64,000 bases of DNA from Saprospiraceae bacterium (GCA_019187365.1 JABARE010000002.1:146687-210686); one strand, 5' to 3'; counted from the stretch's first letter, positions 1 to 9,653 are shown. The notes: a model not told the origin generated them from the sequence alone. Numbers and translations are program-made.

Positions 1-374
1 TCGGCCGCCGGAAGGATGGGTTCCAGAGGAGGGGTTTCAATTTTTGCAATCCGCTGCATCGCATCGAGTACCCAGCGCTCTTTTTGGCGGAGTTGCTCCA
101 GGTAAGCGATGTGTTGCCAACTGCATCCTCCGCAGTGGCCGAAATGAGCGCAGTGCGGTTCGGTGCGATGGGCCGAACCTTCCACCAGGTGCTCTACCCG
201 CCCATACCAGCTTCCTTTGCGTTTGTGTAAAAGCAGAACGTCGGCCACATCTCCAGGTGCTCCTCTTTCAACAAATACAACCATGCCCTCGGGGGTTCGT
301 CCAACAGACATGCCGTTGTGTGCAATCCCGGTGATGTTTGTGCGAACGGTCTTTTTAATTTTATTCTTTCTCAT
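1..374 (-). CDS. rlmD: 23S rRNA (uracil-5-)-methyltransferase, RlmD/TrmA family (3' part missing)
   Basis: Only the first 124 codons are in the window; the gene runs off the left edge. The translation begins MRKNKIKKTVRTNITGIAH, a TRAM-type RNA-binding region. Residues around 85-100 carry a Cys-rich motif C-x5-C-G-G-C followed by SWQH. In RlmD/RumA enzymes this motif holds a [4Fe-4S] cluster beside the SAM methyltransferase domain, which is not visible here. The family methylates C5 of uracils in 23S rRNA. The ATG overlaps the last codons of the upstream OmpA-type gene by 14 nt, so the two are probably translationally coupled. RlmD, RlmCD and TrmA-like members cannot be separated from this part alone. 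Confidence 0.8.
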   Translation of the reverse strand, partial: MRKNKIKKTVRTNITGIAHNGMSVGRTPEGMVVFVERGAPGDVADVLLLHKRKGSWYGRVEHLVEGSAHRTEPHCAHFGHCGGCSWQHIAYLEQLRQKERWVLDAMQRIAKIETPPLEPILPAA

Positions 375-2289
375 TTAGGTCGAGCAAGGTAAAGCAGATC
401 CTCCGGTTGGCACTTCTTCCCTCCGGGGTATCGTTGGGAGCAATAGGACGGGACTCTCCATATCCACGGGCTTCCAGTCGCCCTGGTTGAACGCCCTTGT
501 TCACCAGGTAACGCACTACGGCCTGCGCCCGCCGTTCGGAAAGTGACTGGTTGTCCGCCTCGCCGCCCACGTCGTCCGTATGTCCCTCGATCCGAACGTG
601 CGTTTTGGGATGCTCGGACAAAAACCTGAACAGGGCGTCGAGTTCGAACATGCTCTTACCGCGGAGGCTGTCGGATCCTGAGGCAAAGAAAATATTGTGC
701 AACACAAAGGCTTGGGAGGTGCTTTCACTTTCAGGCGTGAGCAGTGCAATCACTTCAAAATGAAATGTGGGTTCGGGCATTTCGGGGGTTCTGAATTTCT
801 CTGTAAAAAGGGCGTAGCCCTTTCGGTAAACGTGCAGTGCGCAATCGGTGTATTTGGGAAAGGCAATCTTCGCAAATCCTTCCGCATCGGTCTGCGCGGC
901 ATAGAGCAATTGTCCGGCATTCAGGTCGAATAAGCGCACTTCCGCCGCAAGGGCTTTTTGCGTTATGCGGTCGAGGACCTTCACCTGCAAAAAGCGAGAT
1001 GGCGAAATGCGAAGCCCCTCGGGCAGTTCCAGGGCAAACAGGTCGAGGTTTGGCCTTACAGCAGAGGCGCCGTTTACGAGATGCTTGCGGTCGCTGGCCA
1101 TCCAGGCAGTGATGCCATCAGGAAAAACAGTCCATGACGATTCGTCACCAATGGTGTTGACCGGCATGGAAAGATTTTCCGGCTCCCCCCAATCTCCGCG
1201 AGCGTCCCGGCGCGAGATAAACAAATCTTTTCCCCCCATGCCGGGATGCCCGTCTGATGCAAAAAACAAGGCAGATCCGTTTGAATGGGCAAAAGGGCAC
1301 ACTTCGTTGCCGGATGTATTGATGCGATTGCCCAGGTTTTCAGGTTTGCCCCAGGCACCGTTTGGCTGAAGGCGCGCCATCCAAAGGTCTGTACCCCCGT
1401 AGCCCCCTTTGCGATTGCTGGCAAAGAAGAGGACCTTGCCATTTTCGGCAAAACAGGGGTGCGATTCATAGGCAGGGGAATTGACGGGAGAGCCCATATT
1501 TACCGGAACAGACCATTCGCCTGCACGAATCGTGCTCCGGTACAGGTCGCAGCCACCCACACCATTTTGGCGATCACAGGATGTGAAGACAAGGGTTTTG
1601 CCGTCAGGAGAAATCGCCGGCGCACCTTCGTTGAGCGGTGTGTTGATCCCGATGAGCGGAGCGGGCTCAGTCCAGTGTGTCGCGTCGCGCTCTGAAAAAT
1701 AGAGGTCTTCGTCTCCACGCGGCGATCTTCTGGTAAAATAGACGACCTTCCCGTCAGGCCGGACGCAAGGCAGGTATTCTGAACGATCGGTATTCAGTGT
1801 CGTTAGCTCCACCAATTGGATGTCGTGCGGCCTGGCAGCCGCCTTATCAGCAAATTGCAGATTTGCCAGCAGGATCTCCGCTTTATTTCGCAGTTCGCCG
1901 CTGTCCCGGCTGTGTTCTAGAAATCGTTCGACGTTGGATCTGGCCAAAGCAAACTTGCCCAAGCGGTATTGCGCAAGCCCGAGCGTATAGTGAATTTTGA
2001 TTGGGGAACTATCGGGAAGCCGAAGGCGAAGCAGAAATTGGGTTTCGGCACAGGCATAATCTCCCAGATCGAAACAAACCGAACCGAGCTGTAGCCGTGC
2101 ATCGGCAAAGTTGGGTTGTTCCTTGAGAATTTTTTCGAATACGACGCGGGCGCGCTCCGGCTGTCCACTCTGGTAGATTCGAATTCCGCTTTGAAATTTT
2201 TTCGCCAGGCGCGGGGAAAGGGGTGCCTGTCCATAAGCGACAACATTCCAGGCAAGGACGATGGAGAAGGCCAGAACGAGTTTGGGCAT
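361..2289 (-). CDS. OmpA-family envelope protein with TPR and PD40 repeats
   Basis: A 642-aa secreted protein with a signal peptide (residues 1-21). Two to three TPR motifs follow (about 30-150), for example PNFADARLQLGSVCFDLGDY. Next are WD40-like PD40 repeats (about 165-400) with recurring motifs such as SPDGKTLVF and FFASNRKGGYGGTD. A carboxypeptidase-regulatory-like stretch precedes a C-terminal OmpA domain (about 525-640) with the peptidoglycan-binding GHTDDVGG...LSERRAQAVVRYL signature. The arrangement is common in Bacteroidota and resembles PorE-type envelope proteins that connect peptidoglycan to outer-membrane machinery. A T9SS role is possible but unproven. It lies 46 bp after the TPR gene on the same strand and overlaps the rRNA methyltransferase start. 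Confidence 0.85.
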   Translation of the reverse strand: MPKLVLAFSIVLAWNVVAYGQAPLSPRLAKKFQSGIRIYQSGQPERARVVFEKILKEQPNFADARLQLGSVCFDLGDYACAETQFLLRLRLPDSSPIKIHYTLGLAQYRLGKFALARSNVERFLEHSRDSGELRNKAEILLANLQFADKAAARPHDIQLVELTTLNTDRSEYLPCVRPDGKVVYFTRRSPRGDEDLYFSERDATHWTEPAPLIGINTPLNEGAPAISPDGKTLVFTSCDRQNGVGGCDLYRSTIRAGEWSVPVNMGSPVNSPAYESHPCFAENGKVLFFASNRKGGYGGTDLWMARLQPNGAWGKPENLGNRINTSGNEVCPFAHSNGSALFFASDGHPGMGGKDLFISRRDARGDWGEPENLSMPVNTIGDESSWTVFPDGITAWMASDRKHLVNGASAVRPNLDLFALELPEGLRISPSRFLQVKVLDRITQKALAAEVRLFDLNAGQLLYAAQTDAEGFAKIAFPKYTDCALHVYRKGYALFTEKFRTPEMPEPTFHFEVIALLTPESESTSQAFVLHNIFFASGSDSLRGKSMFELDALFRFLSEHPKTHVRIEGHTDDVGGEADNQSLSERRAQAVVRYLVNKGVQPGRLEARGYGESRPIAPNDTPEGRSANRRICFTLLDLNEKE

Positions 2290-2335
2290 TCCGTTTTTAT
2301 AAAAAACGACTGGAACCGTCTTTGGCGTGTGAGGA

Positions 2336-3370
2336 TCAGGCCTGATTGGCCAATAACTCGGAAGCGCGAACGGATCCCATCTCTGCCGCCTTCTTCAAAT
2401 CGAGAATGTAGTCGGCATTGCCTGCAGCCTTGCGTGCCATGCCCCGGTGAACGAAAATTTCGGCAGCCTGGTTGCCGTCGTCGTCAGCACGAAAATCGAG
2501 ACTTTTATCAAACGCTTCCAGCGCTCCGTCGAGACGGCCCAAGGCAAAAAGCGCTTTGCCGTAATTGAACCAGGTCATGGTGAGGTGGCGCAGGTTGGGG
2601 TCACCCTCCGGGAATTTGCGCGCGGTAAACAGTTTAAACTCAAAGGCTGCTTCCTCAAATTGATTGAGCGCCAAATGGCAAACGCCTTTAGAGCGGCGTG
2701 ATGCCCAATGCAGGGGTTGGAGAGCTATGGACTGGCGCACGGCCTGGTCAAATGATGCGCAGGCAGCTTCAAACTGAGCTTTGACCGTGAGGGTCTTGGC
2801 CAAACCGAAGTGAGCCGACGCATTCATGGCATCGATGGCCGTCGACTTGCGGAAGTCGTACATGGCGTCGTCGTAATTCTTCAGGTGGAAATTGACGTAA
2901 CCCCGCTTTTCGTAGGCCTGAGAGTGGCGGTCGCATTTTTCTATGGCCTCCGTGAGCAACTGGATGGCCTCCAGTTCCCTGCCATGCTGCTCTGCCATTT
3001 TTCGGCCCTCCTGGTACAGCATCACCGAAGACTTTTCTCCTTTGGGTTCTATGTGCACGTGTTGTAGCACCTGACCGCTATCAGCCATCCACGCATTGAG
3101 GCTGCCGGCCAGGGAAAACTGTGCACAGTACTCCAACAGGCTAATGGTATTCTTCCACATTTTTTCGCCACTGGTCCCAATGAACCTCGGAATGGTCAGG
3201 GTCTTGTCTTCGAGGTTGAATAGCTGCTCGCTGGTTTTGAACAGCACTTCTTTTTTGTAAAGGACTTCGGCCTTCTGCTCAAAAAACTGCAGGGCCTTTT
3301 GGAAAGACCGCTCGTTTCCAAATTCGAGCTTACCCTGAAAAATGACTTTGTATGAATTGCCTGCAAGCAT
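2336..3370 (-). CDS. TPR-repeat protein, function unknown
   Basis: A 344-aa protein without a clear signal peptide. The first 120 residues resemble no family I recognise. Residues 120-344 contain four or five tetratricopeptide-like helical pairs, such as AYEKRGYVNFHLKNYDDAMYD and TMTWFNYGKALFALGRLDGA, so a protein-protein scaffold role is likely. The ATG at 3370 is the only good start. The gene lies head to tail with the OmpA/TPR gene, suggesting co-transcription. Confidence 0.7.
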   Translation of the reverse strand: MLAGNSYKVIFQGKLEFGNERSFQKALQFFEQKAEVLYKKEVLFKTSEQLFNLEDKTLTIPRFIGTSGEKMWKNTISLLEYCAQFSLAGSLNAWMADSGQVLQHVHIEPKGEKSSVMLYQEGRKMAEQHGRELEAIQLLTEAIEKCDRHSQAYEKRGYVNFHLKNYDDAMYDFRKSTAIDAMNASAHFGLAKTLTVKAQFEAACASFDQAVRQSIALQPLHWASRRSKGVCHLALNQFEEAAFEFKLFTARKFPEGDPNLRHLTMTWFNYGKALFALGRLDGALEAFDKSLDFRADDDGNQAAEIFVHRGMARKAAGNADYILDLKKAAEMGSVRASELLANQA

Positions 3371-3756
3371 AGGGCACGAGATTAGCGCTTAGAAAATGTG
3401 AGCATGCGAAAATGAATGCGTATAATTACCTGTACTGCGACCGGATGCCGGGCAAAAATCCGCGAGGGAATTTTGGGATTTCGCGAACTTTAACCAGTGC
3501 CAGACATTGTGTCCTGCATCGAAAGCCAACCACAAAGATGCAAAGATCGTTCTACAAATCAGATATAAATGCCTCTGAATCAAAGAATTAAAAAACATCT
3601 ATGCGTATCGTATTGATTAATTGTTGTTTATATATTATTTTTTTGTTGCTTTGGTTATTGTTAACATTGAGGGGAAGAGCCCTTTTCAACATTCGGTAGC
3701 ATCCCAAAACCACCCGCCCACACGGAACCGCCCGGGTGCAAAGTTTGGTTCCTTCG
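3371..3756. other. Intergenic region, AT-rich, no supported gene
   Basis: This 386-bp gap lies upstream of the TPR gene and downstream of the radical SAM gene. It includes an AT-rich run at about 3595-3665. A 33-codon plus-strand ORF at 3601 would encode one hydrophobic helix, but nothing else supports it. I see no terminator hairpin or TAnnTTTG promoter box here. Confidence 0.4.
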
Positions 3757-4791
3757 TCAAACCCTGGTCCGGGGTGTAATCCAGACTGGATTGCCTTCCG
3801 AGCAATTGCGGCAAATGTCGGTGGAACGGCGGTCGCGAAGCAATGCGCGCCTGAAATTCCCGTAACGCTCACCGCGCCAAATCGAGCTAAAGTCGGCAAG
3901 CGGCAATTCTCCCATGATGTGTTGCGCGTCTTTGTCGAAGCAGCAAGGGAGCACTTTGCCGTCCCAGCTCACAACCGGCGAATGCCACAGTCGCCAACAA
4001 TGATCCGGGAGACTGTTTTTGAGACCAAAGCGGCCGCTTTCGTCGCGGGCATAGCGGGCATAGACGGCCTCTTCGGGAATGAGTTCACCGGCAGAATCCG
4101 CATCGTACACCTGGGCTGTTTTAAAACGGATCTCGTCAAAACCGATTTGCCGGGCGAGCTCTTTCGCCGCCTCGATCTGGTGGCGGTTGTGCCGGAAGAC
4201 CACCATCTGGAAAATCAGGTAGGGCGTCTTGCTCTTGAGTTGCTTTCTGATCCGGATGAGTTCCCTGGAACCGTCCAGCACTTTTTCCAGACTGCCTCCC
4301 ACTCGATATTCCTGGTAGCGCTCCTGGTCGACGCCGTCGATGGAGATCACCAGGAGATCCAGCCCGGATTCGACCAGTTTATGGCAGTGCGCCTCCGTAA
4401 GAAAGTGCCCGTTGGTCGAACTCATGGTGAAAAGTCCTGCGTCGTGTCCGATTCGCACGGCCTCTGAAAATCCAGGATGGAGCAGGGGCTCGCCTTGGAA
4501 ATAGAGCTGCAGCGTCCAGAGCCTGCCCGAAATGGGCCGGAGCCAACGTTTAAAAGACGGCAGGTCCAGCATCCCGGTAGGACGAGAGAAGGAGCGCAAA
4601 CCGGAAGGGCACTGGGGGCAGCGAAGGTTACAGGAGGTCGTAGGTTCTACCGATAGTCCGATGGGCAGACCCCACTGGATGGGGCGGCGGAGCAAACGCG
4701 AGATCCGGTAGCTGGCGTACACGACGAAGGCATTCCACAAGCGCCGGGGCGTGGCCTTCGAAATCATCCGGTAGATCAATTTGGTTTTCAT
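3757..4791 (-). CDS. Radical SAM / SPASM-domain enzyme
   Basis: From the ATG at 4791 the protein is 344 aa. The radical SAM cluster motif is C-N-L-R-C-P-Q-C (Cys54, 58, 61), preceded by a beta strand GLSVEPTTS. The C-terminus carries SPASM-type cysteines (CWRLW, LPCCFD, DICRNC) for auxiliary Fe-S clusters. SPASM enzymes modify peptides or cofactors; the substrate here is unknown and no precursor peptide is evident next to it. An in-frame upstream ATG at 4842 would add 17 residues without family resemblance, so MKTKLIYRM was chosen. Confidence 0.8.
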   Translation of the reverse strand: MKTKLIYRMISKATPRRLWNAFVVYASYRISRLLRRPIQWGLPIGLSVEPTTSCNLRCPQCPSGLRSFSRPTGMLDLPSFKRWLRPISGRLWTLQLYFQGEPLLHPGFSEAVRIGHDAGLFTMSSTNGHFLTEAHCHKLVESGLDLLVISIDGVDQERYQEYRVGGSLEKVLDGSRELIRIRKQLKSKTPYLIFQMVVFRHNRHQIEAAKELARQIGFDEIRFKTAQVYDADSAGELIPEEAVYARYARDESGRFGLKNSLPDHCWRLWHSPVVSWDGKVLPCCFDKDAQHIMGELPLADFSSIWRGERYGNFRRALLRDRRSTDICRNCSEGNPVWITPRTRV

Positions 4792-4842
4792 CCCATTCAG
4801 CCGATGCTTTGTGCGGATGCCGCATCGCAAGAATGCAAACAT

Positions 4843-5175
4843 AGGTGACCGGATGAACCCTTTTCATCCGGAGCCACAACGGAAGAGGATCATGCCTTCC
4901 TTACCCAAACTCAGCCTGCAGCGCTTGCAAAGTAATGAATGCCCTTCAAAACCGAAAAAGAAGGATGGAAAGAAATCAAATGGCGAAGCGGGAATGCCTA
5001 CTGTACCTGGGAAAAGGCCACTATTTGTCGAGCCGGCTTCCTCTTTCGCAGGGTCAATGCTCAATCGCAACACTCAAACCCAACGGTTCAGGGCGATCCG
5101 GAAAAAACCCACAGCGCCGCTGAGCGCTTGAGCTGTATTTTTACCGGCCGAATCTGCATCATTCGGGCTGACAGC
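4843..5175. other. Region before pth, no supported gene
   Basis: Several short overlapping ORFs exist on both strands (for example plus 4891-5131 and an N-terminal extension of pth from 4939), but none looks like a known protein. The region probably holds the pth leader. I see no clear promoter box, terminator or structured RNA. Confidence 0.35.
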
Positions 5176-5766
5176 ATGGAAAAATACCTCATCGCCGGAC
5201 TGGGAAATATGGAAAAGGCCTATTTCGGGACGCGGCACAACGTGGGCTTTGATGTGGCCGACGCCATCGCGGAAAAACTCGGGGCAGGTTTCACCACGGA
5301 AAATTACGCGCATACATCCCGTGCGGCCTACCGGGGTAGAAAACTGCTGATCATCAAACCCGTGACCTACATGAACCTGAGCGGTAAGGCGATCGCTTAC
5401 TGGTTGCAGAAGGAACAGATTCCCCCCGAGCGTTTGTTGGTCATACTCGACGACCTCAACATCCCTTTTGGGTCGATCCGCATTCGCAGTGGGGGCTCCG
5501 ACGGAGGGCACAATGGTCTGCGCAGCATTCAGGAAAGTCTGCAGTCGACGAAATACCCGCGATTGCGCATCGGACTGGGGAATGCTTTCGCAAAGGGAAA
5601 GCAGGTTGATTTTGTCCTTGGGCCATGGTCGGAAGAGGAGAAGAAAATCTTGCCCGGACTGTTGACCTGGTCGGCAGAGGCTGTTCTTTCGTGGTGTTTT
5701 AATGGCCTGCAGCAGGCGATGAACGCCTACAACAAAGCGACCGTTCCGGGACTTCCCGGAAGTTAA
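5176..5766 (+). CDS. pth: Peptidyl-tRNA hydrolase
   Basis: A 196-aa protein, the usual Pth length. It hydrolyses peptidyl-tRNAs released prematurely from ribosomes and recycles tRNA in the cytoplasm. Family signatures are present: AGLGNMEKAYFGTRHNVGFD at the N-terminus (with the catalytic His and substrate-binding Asn), KPVTYMNLSGKA, and the GGSDGGHNGLRSI active-site loop. The start is placed at the ATG giving MEKYLIAGLGN, where the family begins. The frame stays open upstream to 4939, but that extension has no Pth similarity. Confidence 0.95.
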   Translation: MEKYLIAGLGNMEKAYFGTRHNVGFDVADAIAEKLGAGFTTENYAHTSRAAYRGRKLLIIKPVTYMNLSGKAIAYWLQKEQIPPERLLVILDDLNIPFGSIRIRSGGSDGGHNGLRSIQESLQSTKYPRLRIGLGNAFAKGKQVDFVLGPWSEEEKKILPGLLTWSAEAVLSWCFNGLQQAMNAYNKATVPGLPGS

Positions 5767-6464
5767 AATCCCGATGGGCATGGCCATTCATTCCGTGCAG
5801 ACCCTAAGTTCATGGGGTAGGTGGGCCTGAGCGCAAAGATTGGCACACCAGGGAGTTTTTTAAACGACCCCTTTCCCATTTTGCTGCTTGCGGATGCGAT
5901 TGGGGTACCCTGAAGTTTTTCTGCCGTTATTTCTGCACACTTGCCGTTATCTCTGCACACCTGCCGGTTCGCCTCGCCGGCCTCATGATTTCATTCCAAA
6001 TTTGGTTTATCTCCAAAGCATTTTGAAAAAAAAACGGAAGCAGCCGTCACGAAGGCAACTGCTTCCAAACCAACCGAAAAAAGTCCGGAGCCAATCCTTT
6101 TTCATGTTACCTAACGGGTGTTCTCCACTTAACAGACTAACAACTTATTACTTACTAACGTTAGTTCGCAATTGAAAAACTCCGCAGGGAGCATCCTGAA
6201 CGGAAATTGCACCTCCAGCGGGTTCGGCGTCCCCGAACCCCGGAGCGAAACGGAACATTGAAGGTCTTAGCTATTCACCGCATCACCGGGGTTCCGTCGG
6301 CGCGTCCACCATTGTGGGCAGGCCTTTGGACATATTCATGAAAGGAACCGGCACCAAAATCTGCGTCTTCTGAGATCATCGGGAGCATTGCCTCCAATGA
6401 TGCCCTTCGCAACGTTTCATGTCGCGGGCCGTGCCGTGTAAAACTCAGCCACGCTCCTCATAAC
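5767..6464. other. Intergenic region between convergent genes, with a minus-strand terminator
   Basis: This 698-bp gap separates pth (plus) from the Cys-rich lipoprotein gene (minus). The only clear signal is an intrinsic terminator for minus-strand transcription at 6026-6066. A 12-bp palindrome ACTAACGTTAGT lies at about 6155-6166. Small ORFs (for example plus 5888-6175) have no recognisable content. Confidence 0.5.
6026..6066 (-). terminator. Rho-independent terminator (minus strand)
   Basis: Read on the minus strand, GGAAGCAG (6066-6059) pairs with CTGCTTCC (6043-6036) across a 15-nt loop. After one G comes a run of nine T (6034-6026). It would end transcripts arriving from the lipoprotein gene about 400 nt upstream, or from an unseen small RNA between them. 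Confidence 0.75.
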
Positions 6465-7064
6465 TCAAATGCTTTTGCAGCAGGCGTAGTATCCGTCGCT
6501 GCATTTCACGCTGCACTTAAACGAGATGCCATTGCCGACGATCGTGCCCCCATGTTCGATGTTGCATTCTGTGGAGCCCTTTCCTCCTGCATCGCAATTC
6601 CCGGAGTTGGAGTTGGAATTCTCGAAGCAATTGCAGCGAATGTCTGCCACATCGGGATCGGCCAGGGGCTTCCCCGAACCGTAGAACGAGGAGTAGTAGC
6701 CTTCTCCGCTGGCCGTACTCAGCCCGTAGCCGGTAAACGAAGCACCGGACAGCGCATCAACAGAGAAGCGGATCCCACCGCCATTGTCGAGACGCACGTC
6801 GATGCCGTCGGCCGTTTCAGCAATGGAGAGCACCTCGAGGTTCCTGCTGAAAGCCTGCCGTGAGTTCGTATGTAAGACGTAAATGGCGTCTTCCGGCGTT
6901 CCATTTTCTTTCAGCAAAGCAATGTATCCTTGGCCTCCAAGGAGTTTGTAGGAAGTCGCCTGAATTTCAACGGCCTGCAATCCGGGGTTTGCCGGAACAA
7001 GGTCGTCGTTGCAGGATACCAGGGCCATGCCCGTGGCTGCCAGCGAAATTAAGATCGTGTGTTT
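6465..7064 (-). CDS. Cys-rich secreted lipoprotein, unknown function
   Basis: From the ATG at 7064 the protein is 199 aa. It has a lipoprotein signal peptide, MKHTILISLAATGMALVSC, with the lipobox Cys at residue 19. The middle domain (about 30-130) is not recognised. The last 65 residues are Ser/Asn/Gly-rich with about nine cysteines, ending CSVKCSDGYYACC, a tail that resembles those of small secreted Cys-rich peptides of Bacteroidota. The cysteines could form disulfides or bind metal. An upstream in-frame ATG at 7142 would bury the signal peptide and was rejected. Confidence 0.65.
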   Translation of the reverse strand, partial: KHTILISLAATGMALVSCNDDLVPANPGLQAVEIQATSYKLLGGQGYIALLKENGTPEDAIYVLHTNSRQAFSRNLEVLSIAETADGIDVRLDNGGGIRFSVDALSGASFTGYGLSTASGEGYYSSFYGSGKPLADPDVADIRCNCFENSNSNSGNCDAGGKGSTECNIEHGGTIVGNGISFKCSVKCSDGYYACCKSI

Positions 7065-7439
7065 CATAAGCATGTAATTTAAGGGTGTGTTCAATCGTCC
7101 TTGGTCACGCAGTGGGACTGCTGCGCCTGCCGTTCTATGCATAGTATTTGCAGAATGGTGGCAAAATAGAGAGCGGCCTCTTTTAAAAGAGATTCTCCAG
7201 GCAAGATTCTAATAAGCCATTTATTGGATGCTGTACCCTGTTGATTGAGCAGAACACCATGGCGCCCTGCCAAGTGTTTTTCAGTTCTGATACCCCGGAG
7301 TGGCACACTTCAGGGGCTTGTGAAGGCGAGGATGAAAAAAAAGATGGAAAGCTATTACCTTTGCAAACCCAAAAAATGGGGATGCCTTGGTGCATTTTTC
7401 ATAATATTCTATTGATTATCAATAATTTAACTTGCTGAT
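7065..7439. other. Divergent promoter region upstream of ppiD
   Basis: This gap lies between the minus-strand lipoprotein gene and the plus-strand foldase gene. It contains the -7 box TACCTTTG for ppiD at 7356-7363. Short ORFs here have no recognisable content. Confidence 0.5.
7356..7363 (+). promoter_or_regulatory. Bacteroidota -7 promoter box (TACCTTTG) for ppiD-like gene
   Basis: Exact match to TAnnTTTG, 77 nt before the ATG at 7440, leaving a leader of about 70 nt. Confidence 0.6.
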
Positions 7440-9566
7440 ATGGGAATGATCTCTAGTATCCGGAAACGCCTGTGGATCGTCACCGTGCTCATGGCCCTGG
7501 CTTTGTTGGGCTTCATTGTAATGGACATGACCTCCGGTGGCTCATCCAGCCTCATTGGCAATCCGGACACGGTGGGCAGCGTCGCCGGGGAGGAGTTGAG
7601 CTGGCGCGAGTTCCAGCAAACGGAACGGGTGCTGTACAACAACGCCGACGTCGACTATTTTGGTCGCAAGGACTACCTCTGGAACCAATTCATCGAAAAG
7701 GTCATTCTCGACAAAGAAGCCGTCCACAACGGTACAGGGGTGAGCGAAGCCGAACTGCAGGAACTTCAGTTTGGTTACAACCTTTCCCCGGTCATCCAGC
7801 GCAATTTCCGCGATCCCAATACGGGTCAGGTCAACCGCGAGCAACTCAACTTTTTCAAGCAGGGTCTCGAAGACGAGAGCCTCGACCCGCAGTACCGGGA
7901 TTTCTGGCTGGTTCAACAAAAGCAGGTCATCCAGGACCGCATGAATGCCAAATTGAGCAACCTCGTTTCCCGCTCCCTCTACATGCCCAATTTCATGATC
8001 GAGCGCAATCAGTACGAGAGCAATCTGAGGCTCGACTTTGCCTATGGATTGGTATCCTATAACGTCATCAACGAAGAGGACGTCGTGATCGAAGAAAGCG
8101 ATTACGAAGCCATGCGCAAGGAGAAGGAGGCTTCAATCCAGACAAAAGAAGAAACCCGAACGGTGAAATTGGCAGTGCTCGACATCATCCCGTCCGCTGA
8201 AGACTCTGCCAGCCTGCGCGATGCCGTTGCCGCCAAAACCGAGGCATTCAAAACGGCCACCGACGATTCGAGCTTTGTGGTCAGCAACCTGGGCACTTGG
8301 GAAGACGCCTATAAGTCGGCTTTTGAATTGACCCCGACGATTCAGGAAATAGCATTTCTGGCGCCGGTCGGCGATGTATTGGGACCATACGTCGACGAAG
8401 GGGAGTTCCGAATCACCAAAATACTCGACCGCAAGCCACTGCCCGATTCAGTTCGCGCAAGCCACATACTGGTCCGCGTTCAAACGCGCGAGCAATACCT
8501 CGCTGCCGTGTCCCTGCTGGATAGCCTGCGCAACCTCGTAGAGACGGGCCAGGGTCGCTTCGATTCTCTGGCCATGAAGTTCAGCCAGGACCCGGGGTCG
8601 GCGATCAAAGGGGGAGACCTCGGCTTTACTACACCGGGAAAAATGGTCAAGCCATTCAACGATGCCATTTTCTTCCAAATGAAAGAGGGCGACCTCAAAA
8701 TGGTGCTCACCCAGTTTGGCGTTCACCTGATCCTGCTCAACGAAGCGGCATATAGCAGCAATACGATGGGCGTCCACCTCGCAACGATTGGGGAAACCAT
8801 CATTCCCGGAGATGAGGTGACCAATGGATTGTTCGATTTTGCCCAAACCATTATTCAGGAGAACCGGACACTGGATGCCCTCGAACAGGCACTTTCTAAG
8901 GACGGTCGCTATTCCCTGCAAGTCGTAGGAAACCTCTTTGAGAATACCTACCAGGTCAACCAATTTGGTGCATTTGCCAACAATACCGTTCGCGAAATTG
9001 TCCGCTGGGCATATTTAAAAAATACCCAGGTCGGCGACGTAAGTCCCGAGGTTTACGACCTTCAGGAGGAAACCAAGAAATTTACCAACAAATACGTCAT
9101 TGTCGGACTTTCAGAAATCGTGCCCAAGGGCATTGCCTCCATCGAACCATTCCGCAACCAGCTCAAGAGCGAAATACTAAAGCGCAAGCGCTTTGAAAAG
9201 ATCAAGGAGCGGATCGGCGAGGTCAGGGAACTGGGTCTGGTCCTTGGAGAGTATACCGTGGGATCCATTGATACTTCTTTTGATACCTCTCCCTACTCCG
9301 GGTACATCAACAACCTGGGTGAGGAGATACGGGTCGTTTCGAGTCTGGTGAAACTGGAGGAAGGACAAACCTCCCAGCCTCTCATGGGTGAAAAGGGCGT
9401 ATTGGTCTGCAAGCTGCTCAGGAAGCAGATACCCGGTCCTCCTTCAAACCTGGACGCATTCAGAGCATTCTTCGTTCACCCGGCGAAAAACGTCGCCATG
9501 AACTACCTGATGCCTTCCCTGAAAGAGCAATACCGGATAAAAGATTACCGCAGCAAGTTCTTCTAA
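7440..9566 (+). CDS. ppiD: Peptidyl-prolyl isomerase / periplasmic foldase, PpiD-SurA type
   Basis: A 708-aa protein with a single N-terminal membrane anchor (residues 10-31) followed by a SurA-N-like chaperone region. A parvulin (PpiC) domain lies at about 337-440, with signatures RASHILVR, DSLAMKFSQDPGSA and GGDLGFTTPGKMVKPF. A second, more diverged PpiC-like segment and a long C-terminal helical part follow. PpiD-type proteins sit in the inner membrane and help fold proteins leaving the Sec translocon. The length (about 700 aa) is typical of Bacteroidota PpiD. It reads as a monocistron. Confidence 0.88.
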   Translation: MGMISSIRKRLWIVTVLMALALLGFIVMDMTSGGSSSLIGNPDTVGSVAGEELSWREFQQTERVLYNNADVDYFGRKDYLWNQFIEKVILDKEAVHNGTGVSEAELQELQFGYNLSPVIQRNFRDPNTGQVNREQLNFFKQGLEDESLDPQYRDFWLVQQKQVIQDRMNAKLSNLVSRSLYMPNFMIERNQYESNLRLDFAYGLVSYNVINEEDVVIEESDYEAMRKEKEASIQTKEETRTVKLAVLDIIPSAEDSASLRDAVAAKTEAFKTATDDSSFVVSNLGTWEDAYKSAFELTPTIQEIAFLAPVGDVLGPYVDEGEFRITKILDRKPLPDSVRASHILVRVQTREQYLAAVSLLDSLRNLVETGQGRFDSLAMKFSQDPGSAIKGGDLGFTTPGKMVKPFNDAIFFQMKEGDLKMVLTQFGVHLILLNEAAYSSNTMGVHLATIGETIIPGDEVTNGLFDFAQTIIQENRTLDALEQALSKDGRYSLQVVGNLFENTYQVNQFGAFANNTVREIVRWAYLKNTQVGDVSPEVYDLQEETKKFTNKYVIVGLSEIVPKGIASIEPFRNQLKSEILKRKRFEKIKERIGEVRELGLVLGEYTVGSIDTSFDTSPYSGYINNLGEEIRVVSSLVKLEEGQTSQPLMGEKGVLVCKLLRKQIPGPPSNLDAFRAFFVHPAKNVAMNYLMPSLKEQYRIKDYRSKFF

Positions 9567-9653
9567 TCCCACGTCTATTTTGCGGGTTTGTTTGCGTCTT
9601 GCCGTTCCCCCGGGGTAGCGGCAATGTTTGACACCGGATTGCGTTACAATGAA

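Noticed and set aside
4939..5175. N-terminal extension of peptidyl-tRNA hydrolase
   Set aside because: The 79 extra residues have no family resemblance; the family start MEKYLIAGLGN is at 5176.
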